Positions 36,305-48,254 are shown, counted from the first letter of the stretch. The stretch is DNA of 64,000 nt from Paragonimus skrjabini miyazakii (GCA_014338405.1 JTDE01001507.1:8186-72185), one strand, 5' to 3'. The notes: generated by a model from the letters alone, not told the origin. Made by a program: numbers and translations.

Positions 36305-39300
36305 TTCGTTTTCATCTTGTCTTTTGTTGCATACGAGATTTTGTACCAAAAATACGTGTTTCCATTTCCTTCGTCATCGCGTATCTATTACAACTTTATT
36401 GTTTTGTATTGTTCGACATGCCCTCAATTTAATCTAGTCTTAAATAGTTCAGTGAACTATCTTCCGACTGATTGATGGCCATTTTGTGAAATGGCATGTT
36501 GCTGCACTATTATGAGACCATTTCCAGTGGATAATTTGGCCATCCAGTTAATTTCTTTTCAACCTGACAGGACACTTTTATCGCGATTTTTATCAATTGT
36601 GCCACATAAATTCCGATCTTTCGATAACCTGTTCTGACATTTTTTCAGACTTTTAAAATTGTTCCATTAATCTGCTCGCCTGAATCTGCATTATTGGAGT
36701 TGTTGTTACTGACAAGTTTTAACCTGAACTGCCAGTGGCTTAGTAATTGTATTTGTTGTGTAATCTTTCTATAAATCGCTTCATAAATTACTTCCAGCTG
36801 CTCACAGATCACAAGCCGCTCAATTCTATTTTGGTCTCACCCGAGGTTTTCTAGCATATTTAGCCAAACGTGTATTCAGATCAGTCTCCGGACTCACTCC
36901 ATGACGGCAAATACTTGATGTGCACATGTGATTATTTGTCAAATCACTGTAAAGTGCTTATAGAACCTAATAACAATGCGACACGCAGTAACAAGCTATA
37001 TGCCTAATTGCGAGCGAATGATAAATGAGTAGCAGGCAAATTATTACATAAAGAAGCTGGCAACATATCAATAACAAGTTAGACGTGTTTCATTGATCAT
37101 AGCATCATGGAGAATCCTAGGGTTTTATAAAAAATGCTTGGCCGTAACCATCTTACTTGATGTGAACATATCCTGTTTAATCCGTCGAGTGAAAGCGTTG
37201 CATTGGTGCTGTTTACATTTTGATTACAGCTCAATATATTCTATCTCATGTCTGTTGTAAAACTACGAATCGTGTCGAATTTTAATGGATTTTTGTATGC
37301 TGTGGTTATGTTTGGTCTATCATAACTATCAATCCTATAGGGTACATTCCTTTTGGCAGATACAACAGTGCATCAAATCCTGTGCTCGGATCTATATTTA
37401 ACTGTTCATGTCATCTCAACTGCAGACCAACACTGAAATATATTTTCAACCAAACCTGGCAAATTATGTGCACTTTTAACCGATTCACCTTAATTCGGTT
37501 AACAGTGGTCGAAATCAGACAATCATAATCAGGCCACTGGACACTAGTGTCATCCCGTCAGTGAAGCTATATGTTGGATAAATTTGTCAAGATTTATCAA
37601 AAGCCATTCAGTCAAACCTCTGTAGTAGCTCAGTCTCGCCATAAGTAACAACCTCATGATATGGAAATTAGTAGAGACGCATATCTGTACTAACACCACC
37701 TAACCAGAACCGAAGGTTGGCCCTATTACGGATGTTTAACCGTACCAATCTATTCATACTAAAGTGAAACTTAGTCAAACAAAAATTCGCCGTTATTCAG
37801 AGGGAATTGCATATCCGTAACGATACAGTACTCACAAGATTAATGAAGGCAGCTGGCAGCATTAAAAAATATTTGAATGAAGTGTTATGAATCATAACAA
37901 AGGTCTGAGACACATTGTAGAGAACTGAAAAGCTGACAAATCGGAACGTTTTGAAGAACGAAGTATATTCACTCAGGCTTCATCCAGCAGTCTCTAGTGT
38001 AGATGTTTACTAGTTTGACCTTTTGTGAATTGGTGAAATTTTTGAAGAAAATCGTTCAATGAAATAAATTATTAATATATACATTTCACTAGGCTATTAC
38101 GAAATAACTGATTGCAACTGCTGTGTCAGCCTCTCAACAAGTACCGATTTCCGTGAACTGACACTAGGAGGACCGGAATCAGGAAGCTTTCCGGACGCAA
38201 ATGTTCAGTGAGAATGATGTCAAGACAATCCGACTTCTCAAAGCAAATCCGTTAACTAATTAAATTCCCTGAGATTTATTTTGTTGTCTCAAGCCGTTTG
38301 TTTGTGCGTACAACCATTTTGTCATTACCACATTTTATCGCTAACCGCTTACTTTATATAGTGGATTGTTTTTATCTATTTGCGTAATGATTTGGTTAAA
38401 ATGATATAATTAAAGTTTTGTTTGTTAATTTCGAATATGATGACAACACGTTTTTTTTTTACAAAGTTTGCTACTTAATGAGCGGAACACAATACACGTG
38501 CTTCAACATCACTGTGTGCTCTCAAGTCACGGCTAACTCGCGTGCGCCTAAGAGGGTATCTCATCATTTTCTGTATCTCCGGATCCATAGAATTGCTATC
38601 ACCAAAATGAATTAAGTTTTCTAACTATGTCGATGTTTTTGATCTGTGTGTGACGTATTGCAGAAGTTTAACCAAACACCCTTACTAGATGACCTACTTC
38701 AGTGGAACTAGTGGTTAAACAATCATAACCTTCCAGTTGTGACTGTTTTGTTTACGCTGGTTGTTGACAATCGTTACGGAAAACTTAACGAAAGGTTACA
38801 TACTTCTTTGTGTTAAAATATTCACCGATTCTCTGACCACCGTAAAAATATCTTCATGAACGTTGACAGACTTATACTTCATGTGGCCCACTTGAATAGA
38901 AGGAATTTTCATTTAAAGACCAGCTGAAACTTACCATGAATTTAGAAAATCGAGTTACGGTCGTTAAACACATTCACAAAGGGTGGCTTAATGCGGTGGT
39001 ACAAAGTTCATAAATATGTTTTCTTTAGCAATGTCCAATTCCGTGTAAGTCGCGCAAAACGACTGTCTGACAAAATTCTTGTGAATATCCATTACCCCCG
39101 ACTCGCGAGAATCCCGAAACATTTGAACGCTCTCGTAAAAAAGCTTATGCAAATGATTCTGTGACATTAAACAGTTAATCAATGAGTCATTATTCAGACA
39201 GGTTCTAAGCTAATTCAAGACTCATTTCTTCAGAGCATACTGAACAGCTGAATATGTAACAATGTGAGCTGTTTTTCTATATCGTTTAATGACCGTCAGG

Positions 39301-41042
39301 TTCGAATTCTCGCTGACCCATTTTCATCCGCCCGTTACAAAACACACTGGTTTGATTTTCATGTATTACTGTTGGTTTTTACAGCTAAAGTTTTACCTTT
39401 ATTTGCGTACAAAATATTTTGTTGGCCGAACTGCTCAAAGCTTAACAAAGTCGGTTTAACCGAATCCAAAGAATGATGGAAGATTGCGAACAATGTCTAA
39501 GTTGCCATAGTAACAAACTATGCTTAATTTGTTGTGTGCTTATCGTTAATTTTGAATTATTGATTGTGATGACGGCAACGTTTACACTTCACAAAAAGGG
39601 TGTTCCAAATTGTTTACAATAATAGTTCTGTGATAAGAACTTAGGCTGACACAAACAGATGCACCTCGAAAAAATTCGTGCAAATGTAGGATGCACAACC
39701 TTGTAACGCGTCAGATTTCACTAAAAAGCCCACAATGTGATACCTGTTTCAAATTTTCACCTGGCTGGTCTAGTAACAATGAGAAACCTACTTTGGTTTC
39801 ATCCTGATTTACCCGAGATATACATGGCTCGCACTTTCAATCGAAAAACTGTCTACTGAAGTTGAGTGGACTTCAAATGAATGGTTAAACTGGAAGTTAT
39901 TATTTTAAACGCGACTGTCAGTTGACGCACCAGATCGGCCAACAATGTTTGTCCAAATGTCACCGGTGTTAGGTTACTGGCTCAGGGTGGACGGAACGCA
40001 GACGACCTTTCCCGCGGCTGCATCCGTATCTCAATCGTCAATGTTCTACGTTCGCTTGCTCAACACGTTTGGGCCACCTGCAAAAATACGCTCGCACATC
40101 ATGTCGATATTTCAGGTCAAGTTTTTTTAAAATCAACTCTCGACCCCCTTTGGGTCGGTGTGGCTCATTTTGTGATGACTAGTTGTAGATAATACCGGAA
40201 ACCAAGCGTCTCATACATTCGGTAGGGTACGTCCGTCTCGGTGGTTACAAAAACACGGTAGTGACAAAAAATAAAGAGGGCCTAGTTACATTTCGTTCTG
40301 GTAAGTGGCAGCGTGGATGAGAATCGCTCATTGCGGGTATGTCCATCGGTTAACTGTCTGATGAACGCGTTAATGCGACAAACGAGTTGAAACAGAAAAG
40401 GTGCCAGTCAACAGGAACTGTGTGTTTCTGCAACTGCGTATAGTGAGACACTACAACCTCTGGAACAACGACTTACTTCGACGTAATCAGCACTGAGTCA
40501 CGAGGCGCTAGTTGGTAGCAACAAATAGTGCAGTTTTATTTGGCCGAAGTCCAGTTTTATGGTTTCACTAGTTGGATGTCAGACAAATACGCAACATCAT
40601 ATCTTGAACCAACTGATGGGAAGTTTTTCTAATGTAACCGCGTAAACCAGTAACCCACAAAACGGACCAGGGATTGCCAGAAGTGACAATATATATCTTC
40701 CGGGGATTTTTGGTTGCCGATACTGCCAGCACAAGCAGACATGTTGTCTGCCCGTCGGATGTGAAGCAATGACTCTTACGGTCTGACAGCCTGCAGGATT
40801 AACATTTCTGCCAATCAGAATAGCCTGATAGCGTGTGTACACACACGTACACGCATCCAAGACAGATTCGGCTGGTAACTGTTTGAGCGATTGAATTCTG
40901 CGCCCAAACTCGGGCAGCCGTTGCTATTAGCCAATCGATACGCACATCGGATGATCGGTTAAATAGCTGGATCCGCCTCCTCTGTCCTGGCCGCATTCGA
41001 CCAACCAAACGGACAGAAAAGTCCATAAACTCGCCAATAGGT
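36305..41042. other. Unassigned stretch upstream of the TPPP-like exon
   Basis: No recognised element. The segment 39945-40130 (+) is GC-rich and open for 61 codons, ending near TTTCAG/GTCAAG, without a family match. The region 40597-41100 is also GC-rich and open on the minus strand; it lies just upstream of the TPPP-like start and may be promoter or 5' leader. The rest is AT-rich. Confidence 0.45.
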
Positions 41043-41159
41043 TTGCACGTGTGTTTGTATAACTCCCATTGGTCGAGCATAACACCTGTTCTAGCTTGCA
41101 TTTGCCGCTCGCAGTGTGTGGGATTACACGCAAAATCTCACAGTGTACCTATGAAAAAC

Positions 41160-41338
41160 ATGACCACGGATTTACAAACCTCGTTCAACGCGTTCTGTAA
41201 TTTTGTGAAAAAAGGCTCGAATACAGCCACAGATAAAACGCTTAAAAAAATTTGCACCGATTGCCACATTTACGGCAAGGGTTTGGATGCAAACCGAGTG
41301 GATATTGAGTTTCGAGCACACATTGGAAATACCAAGCG
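41160..41338 (+). CDS. p25-alpha/TPPP-type protein, first coding exon (partial)
   Basis: The exon encodes 59 complete codons plus two bases of the next codon. The product has the N-terminal half of the p25-alpha domain: DLQTSFNAFCNF, then DKTLKKICTDCHIYGK, then VDIEFRAHIGNTKR. This corresponds to the family's F-x-x-F, KxCKDC and D-VDIxFxKxK blocks. TPPP family proteins bind and bundle microtubules in the cytosol. I chose the ATG at 41160 (Met-Thr-Thr-Asp-Leu) because it starts directly before the domain; an in-frame ATG at 41151 would add three residues. The exon ends at CG/GTACGT (41338/41339), a good donor in phase 2. The downstream exon with the second half of the domain is not found by eye in this window. 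Codon use is clean and uninterrupted, unlike the neighbouring retroelements. Confidence 0.72.
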
Positions 41339-43480
41339 GTACGTTCTCGAACCTTAGAATTTTCATCAATATCTGCCCACGATAAATGACCTTGACTTTC
41401 AAGCTCAGGGTCTGTCAGCTGATGGATTCTGGAATATGACACTATTTGACACGTAACGTTAGACGTAGTTAGTAACAGTAACATAATAAAGCATTGTAAT
41501 TAGTTGTTATATCCGATTAGGGTGGACCCACGAAAAACTAACGTCCTTGTCATCGTCAGCTTGTTGCTTGTATCATCAAGTATAATTTGGTATAGTCAGG
41601 TCCAAAATTGTTTCCGTTATGGTTTTATCAGAACACAAATTCAGCATTTCCAGTCCTCAAGTGTTTCCAGGTTTATCTGTTAAAGGCGCAAGAAACTTTT
41701 GTTACAAAGTCCCTCATTGGTATTCTGTGCGCACTGATAGATTTTCCTGTTGAATGCAGTTTAACTATCTCCTGGCAGATTGAGCTAAACAACAGGAATT
41801 TTGCAAACCCGCACAAAGTTGCCCCATACTGATCTTTCATCACAAAGTTCAACGAGTTCGTTTAAAATTCACAAGACTCAAAGGGTAATTTATGACTGTC
41901 TCTGTTTAATCTTCAATAGGCTTTTTTTGCTGTAAAGACCGCCCTAATTTCTGTATGTAATTTTCACGATAATAACGGAATAGTTGCTCATTACATTACC
42001 ACTGTATCTTCAGGTCGGGAGTATTTGTACACGTTACGGTTATCGTAGGTTGCACAACATCACACAGACTATCTAGTTCTAGAAAGCTGCAGGTGTGGTT
42101 ACCATATGAGTATTTGTACTCAACCTTCTGCACCTAACCTCTTCACTGGTCGACTGAATTTTGTCGTCGCATCATCTACCTGGTCACCTTGAAAGTCCCC
42201 ACAGTTTTGAGAACTCAGGTCTAACAAGATGCACTTCTGTGATACTTATTAGTTTGTACACAAATTAAACACCATTATATTCAGCATACTTTTTGATTGC
42301 TTGGTGAAAAATGCATATATTCTACCTGTTTAAAATGGTGAGCCTCTCGAAGCCAAGGTCGTTTTCAGGGTGTTTTTTCTAAAAACAAGCTTTCCTAAGA
42401 AAGTTGGCAAGACATGGAACGAGAGAAAATCTGTTGGTATATATATTCGAATGGATATGACTAATAGAGCAAATTTCCACTATCCAGCTGGAGTAGGTTG
42501 TGAAAGGTTATTTTGAAAAATGAGTTGTAACACTGTAGCGTAAAAATAGTTGACCTCTCGTACTCTGGTACGTAATTTCTTTTGATTCAGTATCAATTCA
42601 TCACCGTATAACTCCACTGTAAATGTTACACACATTTTGCAAAAAGCTGTACTGTAGTGATTCGGCAGTGAACCATCATTGTTTGGTTTGTTCATCGATC
42701 AGAAAGGTTTCTTCTTTCAAATTACTCTGACAACCTTCTGACATCATTGTGCAAATAACATTTTTCGTCACAAATAATAAATCGTGACAGGACAGACTGA
42801 TAAGTAATTCCCAACAGCAGTAAAACACACACCTTCAAGTTTTCTTCATCAGAATCCTTATCAATTCACACAATACCCGCTTATCTTGCATTATTTTTTG
42901 TTTTCATAGTCAAGTGATTTCGTAGGGTATGAAACAACGTGTCGGCTTTTCGCGAAGTCTGCACAGACTCCGATACAAGTAGCTATAACCAATTGTTTCA
43001 AACGACCACCGTGACGGGTTGCGGTTGTCACCTGCGAGCTTCACACCTTGTAACTTGAAACTTGCAATACATTCACACAGTGACCTATTAGTGCATAACC
43101 ACCAAATGTTACTGGTTATCCTACAAATGTCTCTGGTTTAATGTCAAAGCGCAAATTAAATCTCTTAGAGCGGTCAAAATCATATTCTATCGGATGACAT
43201 TTTAAGACAAATGTATACGCGAAAAATGCCAAAATTACATAATGCTTTACAAATTTAAGCGAAAAATAAAGCCATGACAAGTAAAATGATAGACAACACA
43301 GTCAGTTAGTTTGTTATAAAGAAAAAAACGTAAACATTTTTTCCCGTCAACAAATCAGCCAATGAAGACAGTAAGTTGATATTACACGATTTATGTCAGG
43401 ATAAGTTTCACCGCATCTTTATGAGTGCATATTACAGACCATTTGCATGTCAGTTTGAGAAAGCGGACAAGATAACAGAG
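41339..43480. other. Presumed TPPP-like intron 1 and unassigned sequence
   Basis: It begins with the donor GTACGT. No matching p25-alpha second exon was seen up to the next element. Frames at 41608-41832 (+) and 42480-42695 (-) have no family motif. Confidence 0.4.
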
Positions 43481-43484
43481 GAAT

Positions 43485-44375
43485 TCAATTGTCAGAGTCC
43501 ACAATCACTGTCACTACCAAGGTAGTGACAACCCTACAAACAGTTGTTTCTAAACCCACACCACGTGTTTGGACTTTCGGATTTGCAACTGCCTCAGCAT
43601 AACGCAGTATTCGCCTGTGTGACGTTGAGTAGATAACGCAAAATGCCGTTGTGGGATCACATTGGTGTTGCGTCATTAGAATATGACGCTCAATGTATGA
43701 TGCACGCTCTCTGTTTCTATGCGCCACTGTGACGTCATGTGCTTGCGTGACTCGTTTCTTGACCCACTTCGGGATGTGCTTTATGTACCGGGTTCTCAAC
43801 TGGTGCTCAGTCATGCCTATGTAGGATGCCCCGCATTCACATCGATATTCATAGGTAACGTTAGACCTGGCTGACTCGTGTACCGGTTGTTCCACACAGG
43901 ACGTTGGAATCCGGAGTGTTCTGAACAGAATCACTAGGACCACTGTATTGTATGTCCTCGCAATAAAACTGACCAGACAACGGTGAATAAGTTGGCACAC
44001 ATCAGCACACATCATCAGGCGAAGAAGTATCAGCTTTTTAGACAATGCATCGGGTCGTATTCATACGCCAGTGGGACGTTTAATTCTTGTACTAAACAGT
44101 TTAGGGTAACCGTTTAGTTGTACAGTAGTCTTTAACATAACCGTCACTTCTCCCACAGTATCTTCAGTGCTAATACATCTGGCGCGATAAAACAAAATGT
44201 GAATCAAACTTTGTTCATAGGATCGTAAAACAAAGCTTTCAAAATGCAGGTATTGACTTGTCCAAGTGCTCTTGCGATGGACGCTTCGTTGAATCGAGCC
44301 ATCTGCATTTCTTCTGGTGCTTTCTGATTTGGTGCATTGTATTGGTTTACAGACGAAGGTATCGTTAAACCACTA
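43485..44375 (-). mobile_element. Penelope-like element: RT C-terminus, linker and GIY-YIG endonuclease, one in-frame stop
   Basis: A single minus-strand frame of about 297 codons runs from about 44375 to 43485, with one TGA at 44063-44061. It reads NADGSIQRSVHRKSTWTSQY (the YRKPTWTGQY block of Penelope RT), YRARCISTED, NGYPKLF, then a linker and a GIY-YIG core (YEYRCECGASYIGMTEHQL, about 43860-43800). The frame continues through a conserved His/Arg stretch to the C-terminal block ILRYAEAVANPKVQ. The endonuclease is the best preserved here. The RT palm is not visible upstream, so the copy is 5' truncated. It would sit inside the first intron of the TPPP-like gene, in antisense orientation, if that gene continues this far. 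Confidence 0.85.
43509..43530. repeat. Perfect 22-base palindrome inside the Penelope C-terminus
   Basis: TGTCACTACC, AA, GGTAGTGACA is an exact inverted repeat with 10-base arms. It overlaps the last codons of the Penelope frame (VVTTLVVT). It may be a 3'-end structure of the element or coincidence. Confidence 0.7.
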
Positions 44376-44795
44376 TTAGTTATCCTTGGGTTGATTGTCC
44401 AGTATGTTACCGGTCGGATCCATACGATCCATAAATTAGATAAAGTTTGGACCTGATATCAATGTATGCTGCAGGTTAAAAGTCACTCTTGTTCAGCAAC
44501 AACTTTCTTGTTCACATTATTTTCACTGGATTATTAATAACCAGCTATTGGGAACGGTTAGTTGACATATACATACAGATTTGAACTGGCTGGGGATAGA
44601 GAAAGAATGGATGCATTAGGGAGTTGGAATAGGAAAAACGGAAAAGGTTGTTTCAACGTTAGTTAGCAGAGCAGATGCCCAAAAAATCTGTTTTAGGCTT
44701 ATCAGGCTAACAAGAAGACATACATTGCGCTATGCATGCATTGTATTTATTTCCATTGGTCGATTACATAGGATATTCAGTTATCTCCAAGTTGA

Positions 44796-44942
44796 ACATC
44801 ACCCACAACTGATCGCAGCTGTCGCATCCTCATAGAATTTCCAGTCGGCCCTTTTCAAAAAGAAGCACTAGACTCGAGTTTCGCTCTCATTAGAGCTCGT
44901 CAGTAGTGCATATCCTTGCCACTGCCGGGACTAGAACCACGG
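44796..44942 (-). mobile_element. Ribozyme SINE copy, left arm of the 45 kb fold-back
   Basis: A minus-orientation SINE segment running from the B box to the AAGTTGAAC end. It is complementary to 45001-45161 with few mismatches, and the inner 30 bases match exactly. It contains the only hammerhead in the window with every consensus core base present. The A box lies only in the loop, so this copy has half of the promoter. Confidence 0.78.
44865..44909 (-). ncRNA. Hammerhead ribozyme, consensus core intact
   Basis: Read on the minus strand: stem I GCACTA (44909-44904), core CTGACGA (44903-44897), stem II GCTCT / AATG / AGAGC (perfect 5 bp), GAAA, palindromic stem III ACTCGAGT, GTC with the cleavage C at 44871, then stem I partner TAGTGC (44870-44865, perfect 6 bp). 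All invariant bases are present. The short self-complementary stem III is like minimal hammerheads that cleave best as dimers. This matches the type I hammerhead of the schistosome Sm-alpha retroposon family. Confidence 0.78.
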
Positions 44943-44960
44943 CGATGATAATTCGGTCAG

Positions 44961-45015
44961 TGGCGTATTGGTAAACATGGTTGCCTCATGAACAGCGTGG
45001 CCGTGGTTCTAGTCC
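44961..45015 (+). promoter_or_regulatory. Internal Pol III promoter of the 45 kb SINE
   Basis: A box TGGCGTATTGG at 44961-44971 (one mismatch to TRGCNNAGTGG) and B box GGTTCTAGTCC at 45005-45015 (one mismatch to GGTTCRANYCC), 44 bases apart. This is the best promoter pair among the copies. Confidence 0.62.
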
Positions 45016-45033
45016 CGGCAGTGGCAAGGATAT

Positions 45034-45078
45034 GCACTACTGACAAGCTCTAATGAGAACGAAACTCAAGTCTAGTGC
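45034..45078 (+). ncRNA. Hammerhead ribozyme with G8 lost
   Basis: Stem I GCACTA/TAGTGC is perfect, but the core reads CTGACAA, so the catalytic G8 is A. Stem II (GCTCT/AGAAC) has one mismatch and stem III is ACT-CA-AGT. Its partner on the opposite strand keeps the consensus. This copy should be inactive because G8 acts in catalysis. Confidence 0.68.
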
Positions 45079-45188
45079 TTCTGCCATGCGAAGGGGGCCG
45101 ACTGGATAGTCTATGGGAATACGACATCTGCGATCAATTGTGGGTGGTGTTCAACTTAAAATTAACCGAGTCCTCGACTACTCATCAG

Positions 45189-48100
45189 TATCATTCAGTT
45201 ATATTTGTTTATGGCATGACGACAAAACAATGGAACGAAGGAACGTCACATGGGTGTAGTTTGGATGGGGTAAATAATTTCAAGGTCGCGGCTGCAAACT
45301 TGATTTCATCGGCGCCTTATGCAAACTGACGGGTGACGCATGGCTCTGGATCAACAACTCTTCGGTAAGCATCAGCATCCTGGGACTGTGATACCTTAGT
45401 GAGATCATAAACAAAATGGTGAAGTCACCCAGGTGACCTGTTGTTATTCGAGGTTCGCAAATGTAATTAGACAGTTTAAAAAGTATATGAATGTTTGTAT
45501 GCAACAGCTCTCAGTATCACAATAGCATCGACGTTCTATGAACAATCTCATCATCTTGAGTCCGAGGTCTGGAAGACACACCTTACCCATTTCTGCGTTT
45601 GGCAACAAGACACTGTGACTTCGTGCATTATATGGAAGCGAACAAATAGAAGAGTATAAACTGGAATCTGAAGTGTACAAGATGTGCATGCTAGCAACAC
45701 CGGATTCATAGTCTCCCAATCATATATTGACCAGTTTCTCATTTTGTGTGAAGGATTGTCGGATGACTAACTTGAATTTCCCTCATATCCCGGAATTACA
45801 GGCCTAATAATCAGTAATAACTTGAATGGAAGTGAAAACCCAAGTAGACAGTCGAATAAGTTCCTCGTATTCTGGAGCAGGAAACAACCAAAGGCAATGG
45901 GTTGGTTTTGTCCCGTTTTAGTTGCTGACTGACTTAATTAAGATTCGACCGTGAAACCCAGAAAATTCGGGTTAATGAAGACCAGGCAAGTTTTAAATCG
46001 ACAGTGACTATAGTTTATTTTACGGCATATCTTGGAGCAAAGATATTTTTACAGCCGGTCAATGGTCATGGTCTTTTTAAATCTAACGGCTAACTCTGAC
46101 TCAGCCGATTATAACATCTTCCGAAAATGTCTCTTTTATGTAAGACTATTGTAAACGAACGTGAAACTGTTAACGTCATGGTACGATTAGTTTGCTTAAA
46201 AATGATCCCTGCGGGATTAAGGGCACCTGGTTAATTTTACCCAAATTAACGGGATTGAGTATAGTTTACAACTAGGTCCACCAACCTTGACAGATGTGAT
46301 AAATGGTTTTGATAGCTCGGTTGCTTCTCATGAGTTTGTAGAGATATTTGTAGTGGAACCAAAAAAACAATCGACAATGTCACAAAATAATCTACAGTAA
46401 CCGTCTACGATAAATTCCACCGTACTACGTTTGCTATAAGTTAGAAGAACACCCCTCTTCAATAACAGAGTAACTCCAGCGAATTCAATTCTTCCAGTGT
46501 ACTAAAATCGACTGTTGCCGCAGTTAACTCCCGGTAACAATGACCACGTGCAAGCAGAAATCGAGGCGCACGAGAACGAAGTGTGTATTTATTCAAACAA
46601 TAGACAAGTAGTTTATATGTTCAATGAACATAACAGGTATGAAGAATAGCAGGCAACAAGTGGTCCAAAGGGTAACAGACTCAACATATCTTATTGGGCA
46701 TATGGACAACTATGTGGGGTCTTCAGCTATCAGGGGGTGTTCTCCATGGGTATTCCATCTTTGTCTTCCTGTCCAACTCCGTCACGGGCGGCAGTTCAGA
46801 AAGTGCTCTCGGGAAATCCGGTGATCATGGCGTAGATTTTCTTCTCGGTGCTAGGTTGATTGACACAGACTTTGCTTAACTTTTCGTCTGAAAGCACGCT
46901 GACGGTGTCGATGCAAGCCATTCACTTGAGACCTGGCGGTTTCACCCACATCCGTGGCATTTTCTCGTAAGCTTGCCAAACAATCACTGAAATATTAAAG
47001 AATGTGGTGAAGGCAACTCTTGATTGGATCACCAGCGTCATCTTTGATGTCGCAAAGACGTCCAGTTAGCGCTGGAGATGAAGAGGGCGAACCATCTGTG
47101 TATGAGCCTTTATAGCTGTTACGATTGATTACGACTCAACCAACCGCACAATCGGTAAAGAACTATAACCATTTACGAATAAGTGAAACAAGTAAGCTAA
47201 AATGCACACGCATTCTAACATGTGAAGCACGAGAAAACGCAAACAATCACTAAGGTAACATAACTGTTTGCAAGACTAAGTAAAAATGGTCGCCCAAATA
47301 GAAAATTAACGTCAAACAAAGAGCTGTTGGTTAATTTAATTGATATTTCACTAATTTTACCAATTCCACGCCAAGCCAAACCGACTTGTTCATCAGTCAA
47401 TTCCTACCTTCATATCGTGTATCACTTTGACAAACTTAACAGAAATCCTATCATATATAACTGTCTAATGCATGCTAGTGCTCTTTTAATACATCCAAGT
47501 TAATCAATGACACTTTGGAGTTATTACATGATGACTTATACTATTCAACAGCCGCCGGCTTAATGAAAAGTAGCACGCCTTCGTTTTGGTTTAAATAAGT
47601 ACACTAGTTACCACATCTTCGACTACTGGAATCGATTTAAGAGTGGCCAACAGGATATTAAAACTTGCCTTCTAGCAAAAAGGTGTTTGATTGCAACCTA
47701 ACCATTTTTGTGGTCTGTTGTATTCGAGTTGAGTATTGCTGGTGTTTAACTCTACTACGATATGTGTGTGACCTGTGAGTTTTGAGATGTTGACGTATAC
47801 AGCCATAACATTGCTCCTCACGGATAAAATTGTGACATCTTTGTCTATGGCTCACAACGCATAGTTTTCCATTTATATGTTGCTTTGAGGTTCATCTTTC
47901 CCTAACCCACTTTAGTTCTCTCTCCGCTTAATCATGTACTCATGTTGGTTATAGGAACTTTTGATCGAGTATCTGTCAGTCGTGTTGTCCACCCAAGGAT
48001 GAGATAGACAAGTTCGTTTTAAGGGGATTCATTTGTGATCTGCTGCGGACTACTAATGTTTTGTTGTTACACTGACTGTGTTAAATTCTTGCTTAACAGT

Positions 48101-48200
48101 CGGCCTAATGGCTAGATGCAAAATAGTCCTTATTTGCAACCAGTACTAGAGTTGACAAGCAACGTTAGCAAGAGATGAAATGAGGATGCAAAATGTATGG
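45189..48200. other. Unassigned stretch
   Basis: Frames at 45444-45719 (-), 46624-46879 (+) and 47658-47855 (-) were examined and show no convincing family. The 46.6-47.1 kb segment is GC-richer, open in more than one frame, and may be an old element. Confidence 0.4.
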
Positions 48201-48210
48201 AAACACTGGG

Positions 48211-48254
48211 TGCATCTGAAGACGGCTGGTGATAACAGCCGCCGAAGCGTTGAT
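48211..48254 (+). ncRNA. Hammerhead-like remnant of the Penelope type
   Basis: The order CTGAAGA, then a perfect 6-base-pair hairpin CGGCTG / GTGATAA / CAGCCG, then CCGAAGCGTTG resembles the CTGATGA-stem II-CGAAACG signature found in the terminal repeats of Penelope-like elements. Several core bases deviate, and extra bases separate stem II from GAA, so activity is unlikely. No Penelope reading frame was found adjacent. Confidence 0.3.

Larger units (their letters stand above)
44950..45188 (+). mobile_element. Ribozyme SINE copy, loop plus right arm of the 45 kb fold-back
   Basis: This copy includes the A box and tRNA-like 5' half (in the loop), the B box, the hammerhead segment, the 3' body, and the terminal GACTACTCATCAG (45176-45188) seen in other copies. 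Its arm 45001-45161 pairs with 44796-44942. A transcript reading through both would form a hairpin of roughly 150 base pairs with a 58-base loop. Confidence 0.75.

Noticed and set aside
40597..41133. Several minus-strand ORFs in a GC-rich island
   Set aside because: They are antisense to the region just upstream of the TPPP-like exon, lack family motifs, and are probably by-products of GC content.
45075..45329. Plus-strand 84-codon frame
   Set aside because: Its first part is SINE sequence (hammerhead downstream and 3' tail), so it is not a gene.
46624..46879. Overlapping plus frames considered as transposon coding
   Set aside because: No RT, integrase or transposase motif in any frame, so left as unassigned.
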